DNA of 18,783 nucleotides from Bacteroidota bacterium (lineage in GTDB: Bacteria; Bacteroidota; Bacteroidia; 2-12-FULL-35-15), in NCBI GenBank assembly GCA_026391935.1, contig JAPLDC010000063.1, positions 1-18,783 of the forward strand, given 5' to 3'. Position 1 is the first letter of the stretch; every line of letters starts with the position of its first letter. The notes beneath the pieces are model-generated. The model was not told the DNA's origin and searched no databases. It saw only the letters and a list, made by a program, of their open reading frames with translations. The translations under genes were made by a program, and so were the position numbers. Positions 1 to 8,245 of the stretch are shown here, piece after piece.

Positions 1-166
1 ATTAAAAGAATAAAAATAAAAAAGCAACTCAAATGCAAAGTGGTCGTCTACACATTATATAATGACAAAATGTTTTTGGTCATGATTTAACATTTCAAAT
101 AAAATTTTTCAGAGATTATAAAATCAGAGTAACAAAATAGAACTACATTCGTCACACGTTCGATTT
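1..166. other. Intergenic leader before the DUF5686 gene, no gene seen
   Basis: This very AT-rich stretch holds no convincing open reading frame on either strand. Loosely symmetric ATGAC/GTCAT arms lie at 62-66 and 79-83, but the inner pairing leaves too small a loop to call a hairpin. No TAnnTTTG promoter element could be found, so the promoter of the downstream gene is not identified. Confidence 0.5.
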
Positions 167-2599
167 ATGAAAAAAATATCTTTTTTATTTTTATTTCTAT
201 CCTTTCTTAACCAGGCGTTTGCCTTTACAATCAGCGGAAAGATCACTGATGAAAAGAACGAACCCATTCCTTTTGCAAACATATATATAAAAGGTACAAC
301 ACGCGGAACAACCAGCAATATGCAGGGAGTATATGCTATTGATCTTGCTCCAGGAAAATATGAACTGGCTTTTAAAATGATCGGATACAAACTTCATATT
401 GAAGACCTGAATATTACCGATGCTCCTCAAATTATCAATGTAAAACTAGCAGCGGAAAATTTTGATCTCAAAGAAGTTGTAATAAAAGCTGATGGAGAAG
501 ATCCTGCCTATGCAATAATCCGTCAGGCACAGAAAAAAAGAAAGTATTACCTCGAGCAAGTTGAGGCATACAGCTGTGATGTATATATTAAAGGTGTTCA
601 ACGGATCCTTAAAGCACCAAAAAAAATACTAGGGATGGAAATCGATCCCGATAATGAAAGAGATACAACAACAGGAATTGTATACTTATCCGAATCTGTT
701 TCAAAATTTAATTTCAAACAAAAAAATAATATCAAAGAGGAAATGATCTCCTCAAAAGTTAGTGGCGATAATAAAGCATTTAGCTATAATCAAGCATCCG
801 ATATGCTTTTTAATTTCTATGAAAACATTCTTGAAGTTGGAGGATTGAGTGAACGCGGATTTATTTCTCCGATCGCCAACACAGCAATGGTGAGTTACAG
901 ATATAAATTACTTGGAACTTTTTATGAAGACGGACAGATGATCCACAAGATCCAGGTGATACCGAAAAGAAAAAATGACCCAGTCTTTAGTGGTATTATT
1001 AATATCACAGAAAACACCTGGCGCATCCACAGTTTACAACTTATCCTGACCAAAGATGCACAGATAGATTTTGTAGACACACTGCGCATCAATCAGGTAT
1101 TTCTTCCAGTTGAAAAAGATATCTGGCTCCCGTTTTCTACTAAATTTACCTTTGATTTCGGGGTCCTTGGTATTAAAGGTGACGGAATGTTTGTAGGAGT
1201 AAATTCGAATTATGTGATCGACCCGGATTTTCCAAAGCACTTTTTTTCGAACGAGACAATGAAAGTTAATGAAGATGCCAATAAAAAAGACAGTGCCTAT
1301 TGGGATGTTTCCCGCCCGGTACCATTAACGATTGAGGAAGCAAATGATTATCGCAGGCGCGACAGTATGAATCTTATAAAACACTCTAAAGTGTATACAG
1401 ACTCTACTGATAAAATGAAAAATAAATTAAAATTCAAAGATCTATTCGTTGGATATAATCACATCAATACTTTTAAAAAACAATATTGGTCGATCGCAGG
1501 ACCATTGCTTGGAACGCAGTTCAACACTGTTCAGGGCTGCAATTTAAGTACGTCCTTCAACTTTACGAAAGCATATGAAAACAACAAGCGTTATAATATC
1601 GGCTGTAATGTGGGATATGGTTTTTCCAATAAGGATATGTACGGAAGTGTGTTTGGTTTCTATTATTATAAGCCACAAAAATTTGCAAAATTCAGTGCTC
1701 AAGCCGGTAAAGAGTATGTACAATTCAATGAAAATCGTCCTATATTCCCACTCATTAATTCATTATATACATTATTGAATGAGGAGAATTTCATGAAGCT
1801 CTATCTGAAAAATTATGCAAGCATTTCTCATTCATCTGAACTTTTCAACGGATTTTATTTTTTCCCTACGGTAGAATATGCTGAACGCATTTCACTAAAA
1901 AATAGTACAGATTTCCGTTTGGTAAAGTCAGATTATAACTATTCCTCAAATGACCCACAAAACCCTGATTCATTGGGCTATTCTTTTGAAAATAATCAAG
2001 CACTTACATTGGATATAAAACTGAAATATGTTTTCAAACAGCGTTATTTCACCGGTCCTAATTTAAAATATGTAACAGGTTCAAAATTTCCAACGTTGCG
2101 ATTAAATTACAAAAAAGGGATTTATGCTCTGGGAAGTAAAGTGAATTACGATCTATTAACATGCGGAATAGAAGGGACATTAAATTTAAAACGTTTTGGA
2201 AATTCAAGTTATTCGATAATAGCCGGCAGTTTCCTGAATACGCGAAAAATGTATTTCATGGATTGGTACCACTTTAATGGCAATCAAACACTGTTCTCAA
2301 GTTTTGAAATGAATAGTTTCCAGTTGCTTGATTATTATTCTGCGAGCACAAAATCTCAATTTCTTGAAGGTCATTTCCAACATAACTTCGGAGGATTTTT
2401 TCTGAGTAAAATTCCTTTGATAAAAAAATTAAAATTAGTTGAGATCGGGAAAGTAAGCGTTTTAACAACAGATGGGAAAAATACATATGCCGAATTATCA
2501 ATTGGGGTACAACGGTTAAATTTCAGGGCTTGTTTCGCATCAGGCTTTTCTAACCAGAACCAAATAAGTTCCGGAGTACGAGTAGGAATGGAATTCTAA
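167..2599 (+). CDS. DUF5686 / CarboxypepD-like domain outer-membrane protein
   Basis: This 810-residue protein is predicted to sit in the outer membrane. It opens with a signal peptide (MKKISFLFLFL..., probable cleavage after AFA near residue 19). A CarboxypepD-regulatory-like beta-sandwich follows at about 21-105 (SGKITDEKNEPIPFANIYIKG, typical of the fold at the N-terminus of Bacteroidota outer-membrane proteins). Next comes the segment EDPAYAIIRQAQKKRKYYLEQ, which is characteristic of DUF5686 proteins. The rest is rich in alternating aromatic and polar strands and ends in Phe (GVRVGMEF), as beta-barrel proteins usually do. The length fits the family at about 800-850 residues. The family's molecular function is not established. 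It is separated by 44 bases from the M16 peptidase pair and could be co-transcribed with it. The start gives a complete signal peptide. Confidence 0.88.
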   Translation: MKKISFLFLFLSFLNQAFAFTISGKITDEKNEPIPFANIYIKGTTRGTTSNMQGVYAIDLAPGKYELAFKMIGYKLHIEDLNITDAPQIINVKLAAENFDLKEVVIKADGEDPAYAIIRQAQKKRKYYLEQVEAYSCDVYIKGVQRILKAPKKILGMEIDPDNERDTTTGIVYLSESVSKFNFKQKNNIKEEMISSKVSGDNKAFSYNQASDMLFNFYENILEVGGLSERGFISPIANTAMVSYRYKLLGTFYEDGQMIHKIQVIPKRKNDPVFSGIINITENTWRIHSLQLILTKDAQIDFVDTLRINQVFLPVEKDIWLPFSTKFTFDFGVLGIKGDGMFVGVNSNYVIDPDFPKHFFSNETMKVNEDANKKDSAYWDVSRPVPLTIEEANDYRRRDSMNLIKHSKVYTDSTDKMKNKLKFKDLFVGYNHINTFKKQYWSIAGPLLGTQFNTVQGCNLSTSFNFTKAYENNKRYNIGCNVGYGFSNKDMYGSVFGFYYYKPQKFAKFSAQAGKEYVQFNENRPIFPLINSLYTLLNEENFMKLYLKNYASISHSSELFNGFYFFPTVEYAERISLKNSTDFRLVKSDYNYSSNDPQNPDSLGYSFENNQALTLDIKLKYVFKQRYFTGPNLKYVTGSKFPTLRLNYKKGIYALGSKVNYDLLTCGIEGTLNLKRFGNSSYSIIAGSFLNTRKMYFMDWYHFNGNQTLFSSFEMNSFQLLDYYSASTKSQFLEGHFQHNFGGFFLSKIPLIKKLKLVEIGKVSVLTTDGKNTYAELSIGVQRLNFRACFASGFSNQNQISSGVRVGMEF

Positions 2600-2643
2600 A
2601 AACAGTATTATTTATTATATAAATTGCATTAAATAAAAAAATC

Positions 2644-3957
2644 ATGAAAATAAAAAACCAATTATTGCTCTTATCCTTTTGCTTTTCGGTTGGTGCCGTT
2701 ATGGCAACAGAATATCCATCAAAATCAACCATCCTGAAAAATGGTTTGAAAATAATTGTCTGCGAAAAGCCTGATAATGATTTTGTAGAATTTGAAGTCT
2801 GGTACCGCACAGGCAGCAAAGATGAGAAACCCGGCATTCGAGGTATGGCGCACTTATTTGAGCATATGATGTTCAGAGGCACGACAAAATATCCCGGCAA
2901 ATCAGTCTTCGATAATGTGGCAAAAGTAGGTGGCGATGCAAATGCGTATACAACGTTTGACCGTACTGTTTATCATGAATTTGTTCCTGCTTCCTCACTG
3001 GAAAAAATGATGGACATTGAATCTGACCGTATGGCAAACTTAGTTGTCACACAGGAAATCCTCAATACAGAAAGAGAAGTTGTAGGCGAAGAATTAAGGA
3101 ATGGTACTAATAGTTGGTATCAGAAAATGAGTTCGGACCGTTACCCTTTCCTTTATCCGCAAGGACATCCCTATGAAGTAGACGTTATCGGTTTTCTTGG
3201 CGAGATCACAAAATTTACTGCACCACAATGCATGGATTTTTATAATAATTATTACAGTCCGAATAACGCATTTGTAGTAGTTGTTGGAAATGTAAAAGCC
3301 GAAGAAGTGTTTGCAATGGCAGAAAAATATTTTGGAGCGGTGACAAAACAATTGGATATAAAAAAGAAACAAGATATCCCTGCTGTTGATACCACAAAGA
3401 TCAGAACAAATGAAATGAATATAAATTTTCCTGTTCAAATTTATGCTTATACATTCCCTCGTCCTGCAGTTAGCGATCCCGATTTTTTTGCATTTCAAAT
3501 GCTGACAGATATTTTATTCACAGGTGACAATTCAATTCTAAACAACAGGCTTGTAAAAAAAGAGCATCTGGCATACGGCTTTAATGTGGGGAACGACTCA
3601 TGGAGTTATTATCCGAACCTAGCTTTAATAGACGTGATAATGAATGCTTCACCCGGAAATGTAAAAGTAAAAAAAGCCATCAAGGAAGAGATCAATAAAA
3701 TAATTACAGATTGTATTCCAAAAGAAATGCTCGACAATTACATTCAGGCGTATGAAAACAACTTTGCACTCAATAATTACGCATCCGCAAATATTTCGAA
3801 TAATTTAGGAATGGCAGAATATTATTTTAACGATTATAATATGGCATACAAATTAAATGATGCCTATAAAAAAATAACATCGGAAGATACTAAAAGGATT
3901 GCTGCCAAATATTTGTCGGAAGAAAAGATCCAAATAATCAATATTAAACCTGAATAA
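2644..3957 (+). CDS. M16 family zinc metallopeptidase, catalytic subunit
   Basis: This is a secreted or periplasmic pitrilysin/MPP-type peptidase of 437 residues with a signal peptide at about 1-21. The inverted zinc motif HxxEH is intact (H70, E73, H74 in GMAHLFEHMMF). The third ligand glutamate is probably E149 or E150 in REVVGEELR, about 77 residues downstream as in the family. The second half carries the M16C-like domain with an Arg/Tyr pair (R302, Y311 in NNRLVKKEHLAYG) used for substrate binding. This is the size of the M16B class that works as a pair of half-clamshell subunits. The next gene starts 23 bases later and encodes the non-catalytic partner, so a heterodimer is likely. The substrate is unknown; peptide degradation in the periplasm is an inference. 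Confidence 0.93.
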   Translation: MKIKNQLLLLSFCFSVGAVMATEYPSKSTILKNGLKIIVCEKPDNDFVEFEVWYRTGSKDEKPGIRGMAHLFEHMMFRGTTKYPGKSVFDNVAKVGGDANAYTTFDRTVYHEFVPASSLEKMMDIESDRMANLVVTQEILNTEREVVGEELRNGTNSWYQKMSSDRYPFLYPQGHPYEVDVIGFLGEITKFTAPQCMDFYNNYYSPNNAFVVVVGNVKAEEVFAMAEKYFGAVTKQLDIKKKQDIPAVDTTKIRTNEMNINFPVQIYAYTFPRPAVSDPDFFAFQMLTDILFTGDNSILNNRLVKKEHLAYGFNVGNDSWSYYPNLALIDVIMNASPGNVKVKKAIKEEINKIITDCIPKEMLDNYIQAYENNFALNNYASANISNNLGMAEYYFNDYNMAYKLNDAYKKITSEDTKRIAAKYLSEEKIQIINIKPE

Positions 3958-3980
3958 TATTCTAATAAAATCATATTATC

Positions 3981-5342
3981 ATGAAAAAAATAACATCCAT
4001 TTTAGTCGTTTGTATCTTAATTGTAAAGTCAGCCTCTTTTGCTCAGGGAAATCTGCCTGTGGAGGAGTTCAAATTAAAGAACGGACTTGAAGTAAAAATG
4101 ATACATTTCGGAACCATTCCTGCAGTATCAATAACCTGCTTTGTGAATGTCGGCCAAAAGGCAGAAACACCCGGACAACAATATTTAGCAACCCTAACAT
4201 CGAGTTCATTGTTACTCGGAAACGAAAAATATTCCCGTGTTGAACAGGACAATGTTGTTTCTAAACTCGGCTCCGGAATCAACACAAGTTCCAACGATAA
4301 TTACACGGAGATCGCTATGCGATTTTTGAATAAAGATGCAACAGCTGCAATGGATCTTTTTTCAAATGTCATTTTAAAACCAAAATTTCCAACGGAAGAT
4401 ATCAAACAACAAGTAGAGCAAACTTTAAATTATAACAATCCTTATAAAATGGATATCGGCTCCATTGCATCCATGTTCTCAAATTATGTTGTATTCGGAA
4501 CATCTCACCCTTTGGGAAGACATTTTTATGCAACACAACTCAATAAAATCACTTCTGCACAAGTCGCTGAATTTTACAAATTCAATTATACTCCAAAGAA
4601 CACAAAAATTATTTTGGTTGGTAATTTCGATAATGCTGAGATGAAAGCTATGATCGATAAACTTTTCGGAAATTGGAATGCGGCATATGGCGAGAACAAT
4701 GGAGCTGCATATGAAGTACAAAGCATCAGCAAAAAAGAATATTTTTTCGTTAATAAAAACAAAGCGACTCAAACTTGTTTGAACTGGAATAAAAAAGCAC
4801 CAGATGCAGGATCAAAAGATGCGATACTTTTTAAACTTGCAAATAATGCATTCAACAGTTTATTGTTTGACGAGATCCGAGGAAAGGAAGGAAAAACGTA
4901 TGGAATAAACAGTCGTTTCAATGAAGCAAATAACAGTGGGTTTTATTCCGTTTCAACACAAGTGAGAAATGAAGTTGCTTATGAAACTACTGTTTCCTTC
5001 GACAGAGTTTTAAAACAATTTTATGATACAGGAATAACACAGTCAGAACTTGATAAAGCAAAAGAGACATTAAAAAATGACCGTAAATCGATTGAAAGTC
5101 CTGTAGATCTTATCGGATTTTATAACCCAATTCTTTATAAAGACATAAACAAACGAAATGAGTATGTACAAACCATAGATGCACTCACACTTGATCAGGT
5201 AAATAAAATTGTGAAAAAATATTTTACTCCTGATTCTTATAAATGTGTGTTGGTGGGCGACCAAACTATACTTGATCCACAATTGCAAAAAATAAAGGAT
5301 CTCGTAAAACTTCCGGTAACAAGTATTGAAAAGGATAATTAA
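3981..5342 (+). CDS. M16 family protein lacking the zinc site (partner subunit)
   Basis: This 453-residue protein has a signal peptide ending near SFA-Q (residue 21) and both M16 domains. The zinc motif is absent: where the preceding gene has HLFEH, this one reads YLATL (Y68, T71, L72), so it cannot be catalytic by the usual mechanism. The C-terminal half keeps the Arg/Tyr substrate-binding pair (R300 and Y307 in RGKEGKTYG). The active/inactive arrangement matches mitochondrial processing peptidase and bacterial M16B heterodimers, in which the inactive subunit supplies substrate-binding residues. It follows the catalytic gene by 23 bases and is probably in one operon with it. Its stop lies only 3 bases from the stop of the convergent anti-sigma gene. 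Confidence 0.92.
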   Translation: MKKITSILVVCILIVKSASFAQGNLPVEEFKLKNGLEVKMIHFGTIPAVSITCFVNVGQKAETPGQQYLATLTSSSLLLGNEKYSRVEQDNVVSKLGSGINTSSNDNYTEIAMRFLNKDATAAMDLFSNVILKPKFPTEDIKQQVEQTLNYNNPYKMDIGSIASMFSNYVVFGTSHPLGRHFYATQLNKITSAQVAEFYKFNYTPKNTKIILVGNFDNAEMKAMIDKLFGNWNAAYGENNGAAYEVQSISKKEYFFVNKNKATQTCLNWNKKAPDAGSKDAILFKLANNAFNSLLFDEIRGKEGKTYGINSRFNEANNSGFYSVSTQVRNEVAYETTVSFDRVLKQFYDTGITQSELDKAKETLKNDRKSIESPVDLIGFYNPILYKDINKRNEYVQTIDALTLDQVNKIVKKYFTPDSYKCVLVGDQTILDPQLQKIKDLVKLPVTSIEKDN

Positions 5343-5345
5343 TTA

Positions 5346-6434
5346 TCAAAGAGATTTCAATTTTTCTGAAGCACGTTTAGAATAAAACCCTTTTTCATTA
5401 ACGATCTCGGCTAGCAACTGTCGTGCTTTAGAATTATTGCCCAATTTCAAATAGGATTGTGCCAGGTTCCACTTTGCTTCGGGATGAAAAACATTATTTG
5501 TGTTTTGCAAAACAGCTTCCAGATCTTTTATTGCTCTTTCATATTTACCAATCTGATAATAAGAAATGGCACTATAGAATAATGAATTTACATCATCAGG
5601 ATCCTTCTCCAAAAGTGATTGGAATTCTCCTAAGCAAGTACTAAATCTTCCTTTATTAAAATGAGCTAATGCGGACTTTAAAATTTTGTCGGCTGGAAGA
5701 ATTTCCGCCTCATCATTTTCATACAGGTAATTCGGGGATCCTTTATTCTCTTTATACGATGGAGTATACCCTTTCATTTCAAACGGGACAGGCTTTTGAT
5801 TGAAATATAAAGAATTGTATTGTGTGATCTTCAAATCATAAATATAAATTATGTCAGCATTATAATTAGGCTGAAGAAAATCATCCTCAACCTTGACTGA
5901 AGGTAGATTCAAATCCGGGCTGATCTTTTTAAGTGTTTCTATTTGAAAAACAGAATTTTCAACTCGCTTATTCTTCACGGTCACCGAGCTTTTTTGAATA
6001 ATATTCGCAATTGAACTTTTAGGTACAGATAATGGAATATTTTTTTCAGCAATGGGAACAGAAATAACTATCGGTCTTTTAATTTCTGTGTTCGTAGTAA
6101 CAGATAACCCAGACGCAGAAAAAGAATTCGCAAAATGATAAAACCAAAAAATAGAAACGACCGACACCATAATTAACAATAAGCGTGCAAAGGTTAACAA
6201 ATTTACATGCGCATCATTTGCCTTCAGATCAATTTGATGTTGGATGGCGTCTACATCAAAAGAAGAAAATGAGATTGCAGTAAATCCGTTAACCGCACAA
6301 GAACATAATTCACAAGTAGAAATATGTTTGTATAATCGAGCATGCTCCTCTTTTTCACTTTTATTAAGTGAATACGATTGTAATTGCTCATATGTTAAAC
6401 AAGAAGTAAACATGTTTGTCATGGGGATGATCAT
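5346..6434 (-). CDS. ZAS-type anti-sigma factor with periplasmic TPR domain
   Basis: This is a 362-residue single-pass membrane protein. The N-terminal cytoplasmic part carries a zinc-finger anti-sigma (zf-HC2-like) pattern: C12, then H37-x3-C41-x2-C44 (HISTCELC). One membrane segment spans about 79-101 (LLTFARLLLIMVSVVSIFWF). A low-complexity periplasmic linker follows, then a segment around 195-225 (IYIYDLKITQYNSLYF), then about three tetratricopeptide repeats at 250-362. The start codon overlaps the stop of the sigma gene as ATGA, so the two are translationally coupled and this start is favoured over Met5 or Met8. The role inferred from family and context is to hold the adjacent ECF sigma factor inactive and release it on a periplasmic signal sensed through the TPR region. 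The signal is unknown. Confidence 0.82.
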   Translation of the reverse strand: MIIPMTNMFTSCLTYEQLQSYSLNKSEKEEHARLYKHISTCELCSCAVNGFTAISFSSFDVDAIQHQIDLKANDAHVNLLTFARLLLIMVSVVSIFWFYHFANSFSASGLSVTTNTEIKRPIVISVPIAEKNIPLSVPKSSIANIIQKSSVTVKNKRVENSVFQIETLKKISPDLNLPSVKVEDDFLQPNYNADIIYIYDLKITQYNSLYFNQKPVPFEMKGYTPSYKENKGSPNYLYENDEAEILPADKILKSALAHFNKGRFSTCLGEFQSLLEKDPDDVNSLFYSAISYYQIGKYERAIKDLEAVLQNTNNVFHPEAKWNLAQSYLKLGNNSKARQLLAEIVNEKGFYSKRASEKLKSL

Positions 6435-7003
6435 TTTGAATTAATAATTATCATTTTTAAATTCCGTTTTCCATTTTGAATATAGCTTTTCACTTCATTC
6501 ACCGAATAGCCTGTCATTTCAACAATTTGAGTGTAACTCCTGTTTTCCAAATAAAATAATTCGATACAGTTTTTTTGAAATGGATTCAAACAATCCATTG
6601 CTTTCTCTAGGGCTTCTAATTTTTTTTCTTCTTCCAACAGCTCATCAATACTCTTTTCGCATAACAGATTTTTTAGTTCATATTGATATTCGAGATCACG
6701 GTTTAATTGTGTTTGTTTTTTGCGTAATTCAGATATACAATAATTGCGAACGACAAATGTGAGCCAGGCTTTAAAACTATCTACTTCACGTTTTAATAAT
6801 TCATCAAAAAGTTTTTCAAATATTTGCAACACCATATCTTTTGCAATATCCTTATCCTTAAAATAATTGATACACATTCCCAGAACCAAATGGGTGTATC
6901 TTTTGTATAGTTCACCGACAAATACTTTATCGCCGGTGGTCTTGTATTTTAACACCAATTCACTGTCGGTCAGATGGCTGTGTTTGGAAGTAGAATAAGT
7001 CAT
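6431..7003 (-). CDS. ECF-type RNA polymerase sigma factor
   Basis: This 190-residue sigma-70 family protein has only regions 2 and 4, as expected for the extracytoplasmic-function group. Region 2 lies at about 27-96 (GELYKRYTHLVLGMCINYF... DSFKAWLTFVVRNYCISEL), with its core-binding and -10-reading helices. Region 4 is at about 132-186 and has a helix-turn-helix (SYTQIVEMTGYSVNEVKSYI). A charged linker with a Lys/Glu-rich stretch separates the two. It is the first gene of a two-gene operon with the anti-sigma factor (ATGA overlap) and is divergent from the plug-domain gene across a 309-base gap. ECF factors often activate their own promoter and a nearby divergent target, but the sequence alone does not prove this. 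Confidence 0.93.
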   Translation of the reverse strand: MTYSTSKHSHLTDSELVLKYKTTGDKVFVGELYKRYTHLVLGMCINYFKDKDIAKDMVLQIFEKLFDELLKREVDSFKAWLTFVVRNYCISELRKKQTQLNRDLEYQYELKNLLCEKSIDELLEEEKKLEALEKAMDCLNPFQKNCIELFYLENRSYTQIVEMTGYSVNEVKSYIQNGKRNLKMIIINSK

Positions 7004-7312
7004 AATCCGATGTTTTTAAAATGATCCGGAATCGGTTCTTGATATTCAGACGTATTGAGGTATCAGATTCCATATGGTTAAACCATAATTCCTAAACAAT
7101 GGTTTTTGAGAATGAGTGAACGGCAGGAATTTTTGAACAAGCGGCAAATTAAGTCTTACAATTTCTATCAAAGGAAAACAATACAGGAAAATCCATATTC
7201 CTATGTATTCAATTTTTTTTTGTGGAATTAGAATTCTGATTACGTCTTATCTGCAAAACGAGCATTACGCGCAAACTCGAATCAAAAAAAATAAACTTAA
7301 AATCCTATACGT
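7004..7312. promoter_or_regulatory. Divergent promoter region between ECF sigma and plug gene
   Basis: This 309-base gap separates the divergent sigma operon and the plug-domain gene, so it must hold both promoters. I see an odd-length palindrome at 7073-7087 (TATGGTT-A-AACCATA) and a further ATGGTTT copy just downstream (near 7099). Near the plug gene there is GGAAT followed after 14 bases by CGTC (about 7224-7246), which loosely resembles the GGAAC/CGTC elements of ECF promoters but with a short spacer. No clean TAnnTTTG element was found in front of the plug gene, consistent with, but not proof of, control by an alternative sigma factor. Confidence 0.45.
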
Positions 7313-8089
7313 ATGAAAACTATGAAATCAATATTAGGGATGTGTGCATTGATCTTTTCGGGCACACTATTTTCACAAACCGAAGGAATAATCAAGGGGA
7401 CTATTCTTGATGAAAAAAAATCTCCGATACCATTTGCTCAAGTTGCAATTCTCCAGGATACGATAATTTTATTCAACGTACAGGCGGATCTAAATGGAGA
7501 ATTTACAGTAAAAGAAATCACACCGGGTAAATACAACATAAAAGCTTTCGCCTCAGGTTTTAATATCGGGTTGATAGAAGGCGTAAGCGTAAACCCCAAT
7601 AAGACCAGATACGTGGATATTGACTTAAAAATAGCACAAAAGGATCTGCCAACTATTGTTATTTCTGCAAAATTTAAAGAACCTATTTTAGATCCTGTCT
7701 TCACCACAGTTACACCCATATCAATCGAGCAAATTGAAAATTCTGCAAATGGGAAAACAGATCTTGTCGGGTTGATCATCAGTGTTACTCCTTGCGTTAT
7801 GCCTACCGATGATGGTAAAGATGTTTACATAAGAGGTTCCAGACGAGGAAGTACAGGATATTATGTTGATGGGAACAGAACCATGGAAGTGCCCGAGGTT
7901 CCGGGGATGGGAATAAGCGGAATGGAAGTTTTGACCGGCGGTGTACCTGCTGAATATGGCGATTGTACCGGAGGACTTGTTATCATTACTACCAAAGAAT
8001 ATAAATGGGAAATGAACAGAAAACAAAATGAAATAAGCGACCGCAATGAAAATCGGATCATTGAGAAAAAGAAAAAAGTTGATGATTAA
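7313..8089 (+). CDS. Secreted CarboxypepD-like + TonB-receptor plug protein without barrel
   Basis: This 258-residue protein has a signal peptide (about 1-22, cleavage near FSQ) and a CarboxypepD-regulatory-like domain at about 25-108 (GTILDEKKSPIPFAQVAIL). A TonB-dependent receptor plug follows at about 130-228, with the familiar core VYIRGSRRGSTGYYVDGNR and the ending GGVPAEYGDCTGGLVIITTK. It then stops after a hydrophilic, charged tail (230-258, ending EKKKKVDD). A full receptor would continue with a 600-700 residue beta-barrel. No barrel sequence follows: within 45 bases of the stop there is a terminator for the opposite gene. Two cysteines (C161, C218) could form a disulfide. Divergent to an ECF sigma/anti-sigma pair, it may be a regulated or signalling plug, or the remnant of a receptor that lost its barrel. 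The clean end and intact reading frame favour a genuine short protein. Met4 is an alternative start. Confidence 0.82.
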   Translation: MKTMKSILGMCALIFSGTLFSQTEGIIKGTILDEKKSPIPFAQVAILQDTIILFNVQADLNGEFTVKEITPGKYNIKAFASGFNIGLIEGVSVNPNKTRYVDIDLKIAQKDLPTIVISAKFKEPILDPVFTTVTPISIEQIENSANGKTDLVGLIISVTPCVMPTDDGKDVYIRGSRRGSTGYYVDGNRTMEVPEVPGMGISGMEVLTGGVPAEYGDCTGGLVIITTKEYKWEMNRKQNEISDRNENRIIEKKKKVDD

Positions 8090-8125
8090 AAAAATCAAAA
8101 AAGCAGTAAGATCAAGCTAAATATT

Positions 8126-8184
8126 AAAAAAAATTCGACTCCGCCCAATGATCCAATTCTTTTGGTTCACAGGACGGAGTCGAA
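8126..8184 (-). terminator. Intrinsic terminator for the minus-strand OMP genes
   Basis: A perfect 10-base inverted repeat, TTCGACTCCG at 8134-8143 and CGGAGTCGAA at 8175-8184, has an inner CCAA/TTGG pair (8145-8148 / 8162-8165). On the minus strand it is followed directly by eight T (8133 down to 8126). It lies in the convergent gap between the plug gene and the minus-strand OMP operon, so it most likely ends the latter and may act in both directions. The partial resemblance to a tRNA T-arm was considered and rejected. Confidence 0.7.
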
Positions 8185-8245
8185 CGTGTTTATCGGCAGG
8201 TCATCTTTTTTTGATCTCAGTTTTATGTATCGTGCCACAGCTACT

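Noticed and set aside
61..84. Hairpin ATGAC...GTCAT upstream of the first gene
   Set aside because: The inner pairing would leave a loop of about 2 bases and a bulge, so it is probably AT-rich coincidence.
3094..3498. 134-codon minus-strand frame inside the M16 peptidase gene
   Set aside because: It is a shadow of a well-supported gene, Ile/Cys-rich with no recognisable domain or upstream signal.
7203..7316. 37-codon frame upstream of the plug gene whose TGA overlaps the plug ATG
   Set aside because: It has no family resemblance and unusual composition, and it covers the expected promoter region. An ATGA overlap is easily produced by chance in AT-rich DNA.
7313..8089. Frameshifted full-length TonB receptor
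   Set aside because: No barrel-like sequence was recognised in any frame downstream. The next 180 bases are non-coding and end at the opposite-strand gene.
8134..8190. tRNA-like fragment (GTTCGACTCCGTCC...ACCA on the minus strand)
   Set aside because: The sequence before the apparent T-loop does not pair with the part after it, and no anticodon arm or acceptor partner is present. The inverted repeat with T8 is better explained as a terminator.
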